A DNA stretch of 11,100 bases, from positions 1 through 11,100 of the forward strand of contig JBDTMT010000159.1 of the NCBI GenBank assembly GCA_039934135.1. Direction: 5' to 3'. Origin of the DNA: JBDTMT01 sp039934135 (lineage in GTDB: Bacteria; Desulfobacterota; Binatia; HRBIN30; CADEER01). Below are positions 6,874-11,100 of this stretch, one piece after another. Position 1 is the first letter of the stretch. Each line of letters begins with the position of its first letter. The translations under genes and the position numbers were made by a program. The notes below the pieces were generated by a model. That model did not search any database. It was given only the letters and a program-made list of their open reading frames with translations, and was not told the DNA's origin.

Positions 6874-7175
6874 ATGCCCGACCTCATCACCATCGTCGAA
6901 GAGCCAAAGGGCGATGTGTACGCGGCGCTGCTGTCTTTTGCCCTTCAGCGCGACCGCCTCGTTTCACTAGTCTGGCGCGAGCAACTCGACTTCGCCGAGT
7001 CGGCGGCCTCTGTCACAGAGAGCCTTCGACCTTACCTGCACTTGGCGAGCGACGCACCCGCGAGTGGCCAGGTACCGAGCTCTTCGGGCACGTCGCGACG
7101 GTGCGTCTGTATCGAATGTCACCCTCCGCGGTGTCGGTCTTGATTGAAGCCGAAAGCCTATACGCCAGGCGTTCC
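6874..7175 (+). pseudogene. Second cassette gene, frameshifted and truncated
   Basis: An ATG eight bases after the attC core opens a frame reading MPDLITIVEEPKGDVYAALL and then SLRPYL. From about 7038 the coherent protein continues in another frame as LGERRTREWPGTELFGHVATVRLYRMSPSAV up to SLYARRS near 7175, where the inverted repeat begins. The switch fits a single-base loss near 7036-7041. I see no attC after it within 140 bp, so the 3' part of the cassette is gone. The protein resembles hypothetical cassette products with an EWPGTxLxGHxAxV motif; its function is unknown. A sequencing error could explain the frameshift but not the missing end. Confidence 0.6.
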
Positions 7176-7178
7176 GTT

Positions 7179-7271
7179 GGGGACGTTGGGCCGAACGGGC
7201 CGAGAGCGCGGTCAATCAGCGAGAATTGCGCGGATTTGCATTCAACTCGGCCCGTTCGGCCCAACGTCCCC
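7179..7271. repeat. Perfect 26-bp inverted repeat with 41-base loop
   Basis: Arms 7179-7204 and 7246-7271 are exact reverse complements (GGGGACGTTGGGCCGAAC, then GGGCCGAG). The 41-base loop contains no recognised motif. It sits at the point where the second cassette gene loses coherence. It could be a miniature mobile repeat or a strong bidirectional transcription stop. Confidence 0.95.
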
Positions 7272-7287
7272 GGCTCACATCACGGGC

Positions 7288-7620
7288 GCACGATCTCGGG
7301 CCGTGCAACGCTTGTAACGGGTGAAACATGCCATCCCCGGCCGCTGCAACGCTTGTAACGGGTGAAACACGCCATCCCGGGTCGCTGCAACGCTTGTAAC
7401 GGGTGAAACACGCCATCCCGGGCAGCTGCAACGCTTGTAACGGGTGAAACACGCCATCCCGGGCCGCTGCAACGCTTGTAGCGGGTGAAACACGCCATCC
7501 CAGGCCGTCGCAACGCTTGTAACGGGTGAAACACGCCGTCCCGGGCCCCTGCAACGCTTGTAACGGGTGAAACAGACGATTCCGGGGCGTTGCAAGCGTT
7601 GTCGAGGGGTGAACAGCGGG
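7288..7620. repeat. 41-bp tandem repeat array
   Basis: The core GCAACGCTTGTAACGGGTG is followed by AAACACGCCATCCCGGG and about five variable bases, then repeats. CAACG begins at 7306, 7347, 7388, 7429, 7470, 7511 and 7552, always 41 bp apart. An eighth degenerate unit at 7593 has CAAGCGTTG instead of CAACGCTTG, and degenerate sequence precedes the first unit from about 7288. Because 41 is not a multiple of three and no stops occur on the minus strand, all three minus frames stay open; this is not evidence of coding. The 'spacers' are only about five bases, so it is not a CRISPR array. Confidence 0.95.
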
Positions 7621-7679
7621 GCAATGCGCTGCGCGAGCACCGCGGCGGGTGTCTTCGCGCCGGCCTGACCGCTTGGTCA

Positions 7680-7717
7680 CCTACATTCTTTGTAGGTCGA
7701 CCTACAAGAAATGTAGG
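7680..7717. repeat. Double palindrome, CCTACA-N5-TGTAGG twice
   Basis: Two 17-bp dyads, CCTACA-TTCTT-TGTAGG (7680-7696) and CCTACA-AGAAA-TGTAGG (7701-7717), are joined by TCGA. The whole 38 bp is also an imperfect palindrome centred on TCGA. It may be a dispersed REP-like element or a paired binding site. It lies about 250 bp upstream of the next gene. Confidence 0.92.
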
Positions 7718-7965
7718 TCAACCGGCGCGGCGCGGCGGGCGGCAAGGGCGGTGGGCGGCATCTGCGTCGGCGCGGCGGGTTGGCGCGGAACTGGCTTTGG
7801 GTGGGGAGCAGATCCGATGCAGCGCCAGTCGCAATCCTGCAGTGATCCGCGGCGCCTCTGCCGGCGAGTGTGGCCGCCGATCGCGGGTTGTCAGTCGACG
7901 CAGTGCGCGCGCATCGGGCGCAGTGACGAACCCACAACCCAACCATTGAGAGGAGCGAACACAAC

Positions 7966-8646
7966 ATGACCATGACCAGTCGAAGGAATCTTCCGAGCCG
8001 CCGCCTGAAGGTGGGGGCGGCGGTGTTGGCGGGCGCGGAGGTGGTCGACACGAAGCTGGTGTCGGCGCGCTTGCGGGTCTTCACGGCGGTGCAGCGCGAG
8101 TATGTCGAGGCGCAGCGCAAGGTGGAGGAGGCGGACGCGCGCCTCGACGCCGAGCGGCGCGGGCTGGCGGAGCTGGACGCGGTGCATGACGCGGCGGTGG
8201 AGCAGCTGGCGATCAGCCTGGTGAACGAAGGCCAGCCGCGCACCAATCCGTTCGCGGCCTTCGACGCCGACTCGCCGAGCGTCATCAAGCGCCTGGCGCC
8301 CGAAGACGCGGCGCGTGCCGGGCGCGCGCTGCTCACGGCGCTGTCGCGCAGCGACACGCTGTCGCAGGCGAGCCTCGAAGCCGGCCGCCGCGTCGAGCAG
8401 GCGACGCAACGCATCGAGGCGGCGCTGGCGCCGCTGCAGGCGCGCCAGGACGAGTGGCGCGCTGCACGCCACATGGCCGAGGTGATCGGCCAGCGCTTCG
8501 ACACCGCCGTGTCCGCCCTGCGCCGCGCCGCCCGCGCCGCCGCCGACGACGGCGCCGCGGCGCTCGACGCCGCGCTCGTCCCGCCGCCGCTGCCGCGCGC
8601 CGCGAAGAAGGTGAAGGCGCCGGAGGTCGCAGCGCCTGCGGCATGA
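7966..8646 (+). CDS. Predicted coiled-coil protein, function unknown
   Basis: A 226-residue protein starting at ATG 7966 (a second in-frame ATG lies at 7972), with AGGAG at 7951-7955 as ribosome binding site. Codon use is strongly GC-biased as in real genes here. After a basic N-terminus (SRRNLPSRRLKVG) come long Ala/Arg/Glu-rich helices: about 35-75 (VQREYVEAQRKVEEADARLD) and about 135-190 (EAGRRVEQATQRIEAALA). A short non-helical segment with GQPRTNPFAAFDADSP lies near residue 95. The tail is Ala/Pro/Lys-rich and ends AAKKVKAPEVAAPAA. There is no signal peptide or membrane segment. I do not recognise a family. It could be a structural or nucleoid-associated helical protein, but nothing shows this. 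Confidence 0.78.
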   Translation: MTMTSRRNLPSRRLKVGAAVLAGAEVVDTKLVSARLRVFTAVQREYVEAQRKVEEADARLDAERRGLAELDAVHDAAVEQLAISLVNEGQPRTNPFAAFDADSPSVIKRLAPEDAARAGRALLTALSRSDTLSQASLEAGRRVEQATQRIEAALAPLQARQDEWRAARHMAEVIGQRFDTAVSALRRAARAAADDGAAALDAALVPPPLPRAAKKVKAPEVAAPAA

Positions 8647-8710
8647 TGCCGCTGCGCAGGCTCGCCGTCTCGTTCGTGCGCAAGAGAAACACCCGCGGCC
8701 CCCATCCTGG

Positions 8711-8776
8711 CCTTCCCCCGAAGCGGGGGAAGGAATCGGAAGCGGGGGAAGGAATCGGAGGCGGGGCAGGAATCGG
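8711..8776. repeat. REP-like hairpin plus 19-bp direct repeats
   Basis: CCTTCCCCCG-AAG-CGGGGGAAGG (8711-8733) forms a perfect 10-bp stem with a 3-base loop. The unit AAGCGGGGGAAGGAATCGG occurs at 8721-8739 and 8740-8758, with a decayed third unit at 8759-8776. The hairpin follows the coiled-coil gene and may help end its transcript, though there is no T-run. Confidence 0.9.
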
Positions 8777-8800
8777 ATTAAGAAAACCGAGAGGTGTGAG

Positions 8801-8941
8801 ATGAAGAACCGCAAGCAGACGTCGCCGAAGGTCGCTGCGATCGCGTCGCAAACGCTGCGCGACGCGAAGGCCTCGAAGCGCGACAAAACCCTCGCCGGCT
8901 GCGCGCTGGCGCAAACGGCGCGCCGCCGCAGATCTCGTTAG
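8801..8941 (+). CDS. Small basic protein, 46 residues
   Basis: An ATG preceded by GAGAGGTG at 8789-8796 opens a 46-codon gene ending in TAG. The product begins MKNRKQTSPKVAAIASQTLR, contains the pattern DAKASKRDKTLAGCALAQT, and ends RRRRSR. The series SPKVAxIAxxxLRDxxASKxxKxLAGxALxQ matches a small protein type I recall from many proteobacterial genomes, in which SAKSxAGSALxQ is typical; its function is unknown. The good ribosome binding site, coherent sequence and following strong hairpin support a real gene. It may be co-transcribed with 7966-8646, 154 bp upstream. Confidence 0.75.
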   Translation: MKNRKQTSPKVAAIASQTLRDAKASKRDKTLAGCALAQTARRRRSR

Positions 8942-8953
8942 GCCGCGCGCAAC

Positions 8954-8985
8954 GGGAAGCCGGAGGCACTCGCCTCCGGCTTCCC
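8954..8985 (+). terminator. Perfect 14-bp hairpin between convergent genes
   Basis: GGGAAGCCGGAGGC, loop ACTC, then the exact complement GCCTCCGGCTTCCC. It begins 12 bases after the small-protein stop and lies between it and the convergent sigma-54 activator gene, so it could work for both strands. There is no T-run; a C-rich tract follows. Confidence 0.75.
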
Positions 8986-8998
8986 ACCCCCTCAATGA

Positions 8999-9094
8999 CG
9001 CCTATCGCCTATCGCTGATCGCCTATCGGAGAAGTCCGAACGAGAGAGAGTTCCGAGATCTGAACGATAGGCGAGCAGCGATAGGCGATAAGCG
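8999..9094. repeat. Hairpin repeat made of CGCCTATCG words
   Basis: Arms 8999-9028 and 9065-9094 are each 30 bases and complementary at 28 of 30 positions. Each arm is built of iterated CGCCTATCG/CGCTGATCG words. The 36-base loop holds a smaller imperfect dyad (TCCGAAC ... GTTCCGA). It lies at the 3' end of the sigma-54 activator gene. The design resembles the other word-iterated hairpins at 4708-4841 and 10830-11016. Confidence 0.93.
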
Positions 9095-9147
9095 CTCGGC
9101 CATCCGCCACCAGCCATAAGCCACCCGCTAGCGCCGCCAGGCGCACA

Positions 9148-10656
<1,509 letters not shown>

Positions 10657-10688
10657 GAGGCCCCCCTCGATGCGGCGGGGAATCTACG

Positions 10689-10720
10689 TCCATGCGATAT
10701 GGAATGTCCACGCAAGCGTG
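10689..10720. promoter_or_regulatory. Two short dyads upstream of the sigma-54 activator gene
   Basis: TCCAT-GCGAT-ATGGA (10689-10703) and CACGC-AA-GCGTG (10709-10720) lie 33 and 53 bases upstream of the activator start. They could be operators, for example for autoregulation, but short dyads are frequent by chance. Confidence 0.25.
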
Positions 10721-10831
10721 AGGCGGCGTCGGGCGCCAATTCGGCGAACGCCTTGGACCAGGTTGTTAGGTTGTTGGTTGTTAGTTGTTGGCCAAGAAGA
10801 GCCAAAGGTATTTCCGGTCGCCAACCCAACC
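10720..10831 (-). repeat. Dispersed hairpin repeat, copy B
   Basis: This is the inverted counterpart of 4708-4841. Read on the minus strand it has AACAACCTG, then GGCGTTCGCCGAATTGGCG, then GCCGCCTC, as in copy A. Its GTTGTTAG-word arm (about 10758-10791) is intact; the opposite arm is decayed to CCAACCCAACC. As with copy A, the GCCGCCTC end points toward a nearby gene start, here the sigma-54 activator 64 bases away. Confidence 0.85.
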
Positions 10832-11016
10832 TTGATGAGACAAAAAGATTTTCACACGGAGGCACGGAGCCGCGGAGCAGAACGGGTTGAGCCGCGTTCC
10901 GTCTCATTCTCCAACTGCATCAACGAGGAGGTTGGAGACTCACGCGCGGCCGGCCGCTGAGTCGTCTCTCTCCGTGACTCCGTGCCTCCGTGTGAGAATT
11001 CTTTGTCTCATCAAGG
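10830..11016. repeat. Large hairpin repeat with CACGGAG-word arms
   Basis: Arm 10830-10877 (CCTTGATGAGACAAAAAG ... CACACGGAGGCACGGAG) and arm 10970-11016 (its imperfect complement, ending TTTGTCTCATCAAGG) pair over about 47 bases with few mismatches. The ~92-base interior contains an 8-bp dyad TCTCCAAC/GTTGGAGA (10908-10915, 10931-10938) and the 12-bp palindrome GCGGCCGGCCGC (10946-10957). CACGGAG-word repeats of this kind are scattered through many environmental bacterial genomes; I see no gene here. Confidence 0.92.
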
Positions 11017-11051
11017 CTAACCGTGATCTGAGATCTGACCAAAAAGCTCAA

Positions 11052-11100
11052 TGCAGAGACGCAGGGCCCGCGGAGAATCTCGGGAGGCACTGCGAATCCC
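11052..11100. repeat. Possible start of another word-type repeat, cut by window end
   Basis: TGCAGAGACGCAGG and GCGGAGAA resemble the GCAGAGACGCAGAG-type repeats found beside CACGGAG elements in environmental genomes. The partner arm would lie beyond the window, so this is only a suggestion. Confidence 0.3.

Noticed and set aside
7186..7264. attC site formed by GTTGGGC (7186-7192) and GCCCAAC (7258-7264)
   Set aside because: In attC the RYYYAAC word comes first and GTTRRRY last on either strand. Here the order is reversed, so it is a plain inverted repeat.
7288..7620. CRISPR array
   Set aside because: Variable parts are only about five bases and not unique spacers, and no cas gene is present in the window.
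7216..7680. Three long minus-strand open frames across the tandem array (114-154 residues)
   Set aside because: They are the same 41-bp repeat read in three frames. The period is not a multiple of three, so no frame is conserved as protein.
7677..8886. Minus-strand open frames of 331-342 residues opposite the coiled-coil gene
   Set aside because: Arg/Ala/Ser-rich translations with no domain that run through the palindrome and REP-like repeats; the plus-strand gene has a good ribosome binding site.

Overview
The window is high-GC bacterial chromosome with intact metabolic and regulatory genes separated by unusually repeat-rich intergenic DNA. Several traits suggest an uncultured soil, sediment or groundwater member of the former Deltaproteobacteria, or a relative such as Binatota. 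These traits are a secreted VCBS/FG-GAP repeat protein with a Cys-containing tail ending in CWEstFeAPARrND, a PaaK-like ligase divergent from a double-hotdog hydratase, a sigma-54 activator, and many intergenic hairpin repeats. The taxonomic placement is inference from gene style and not proven by any marker gene.

Layout. 42-2462 (+) is a large exported Ca-binding-type repeat protein with ten D-x-DGDGD-x-D repeats. 2463-3079 holds no intact gene, but includes a possible minus-strand remnant of an IS91-like transposase C-terminus. 3080-4663 (-) encodes a PaaK-like adenylate-forming CoA ligase. 4944-5966 (+) encodes a two-domain MaoC/hotdog enoyl-CoA hydratase-like protein. The two are divergent across about 280 bp that carries a long hairpin repeat, and together suggest acyl-CoA activation and beta-oxidation-like catabolism.

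5981-7175 is a decayed integron fragment. It has the C-terminal third of an integron integrase (IntI), an attI-like GTTAGGC site, one complete gene cassette with a convincing 60-bp attC, and a second cassette gene broken by a frameshift and truncated. The integrase fragment points the same way as the cassettes, which is the less common integron layout. Its 5' break lies within about 15 bp of the hydratase stop codon.

7179-7717 is a repeat cluster: a perfect 26-bp inverted repeat, a 41-bp tandem repeat array (seven good units and one altered), and a double palindrome. It is followed by an unrecognised coiled-coil-type protein (7966-8646), a REP-like hairpin with 19-bp direct repeats, a 46-residue basic small protein (8801-8941), a perfect 14-bp hairpin terminator, and a hairpin repeat built from the word CGCCTATCG. 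9148-10656 (-) encodes a sigma-54 AAA+ activator with a Fis-type HTH.

10657-11100 carries possible operator dyads, a second copy of the hairpin repeat found at 4708-4841, a 48-bp-arm hairpin made of CACGGAG words, and the start of what may be another such element. The recurring theme is intergenic space colonised by structured repeats, two copies of which sit in the same orientation upstream of intact genes. No CRISPR-Cas, phage module, rRNA or tRNA gene was seen.
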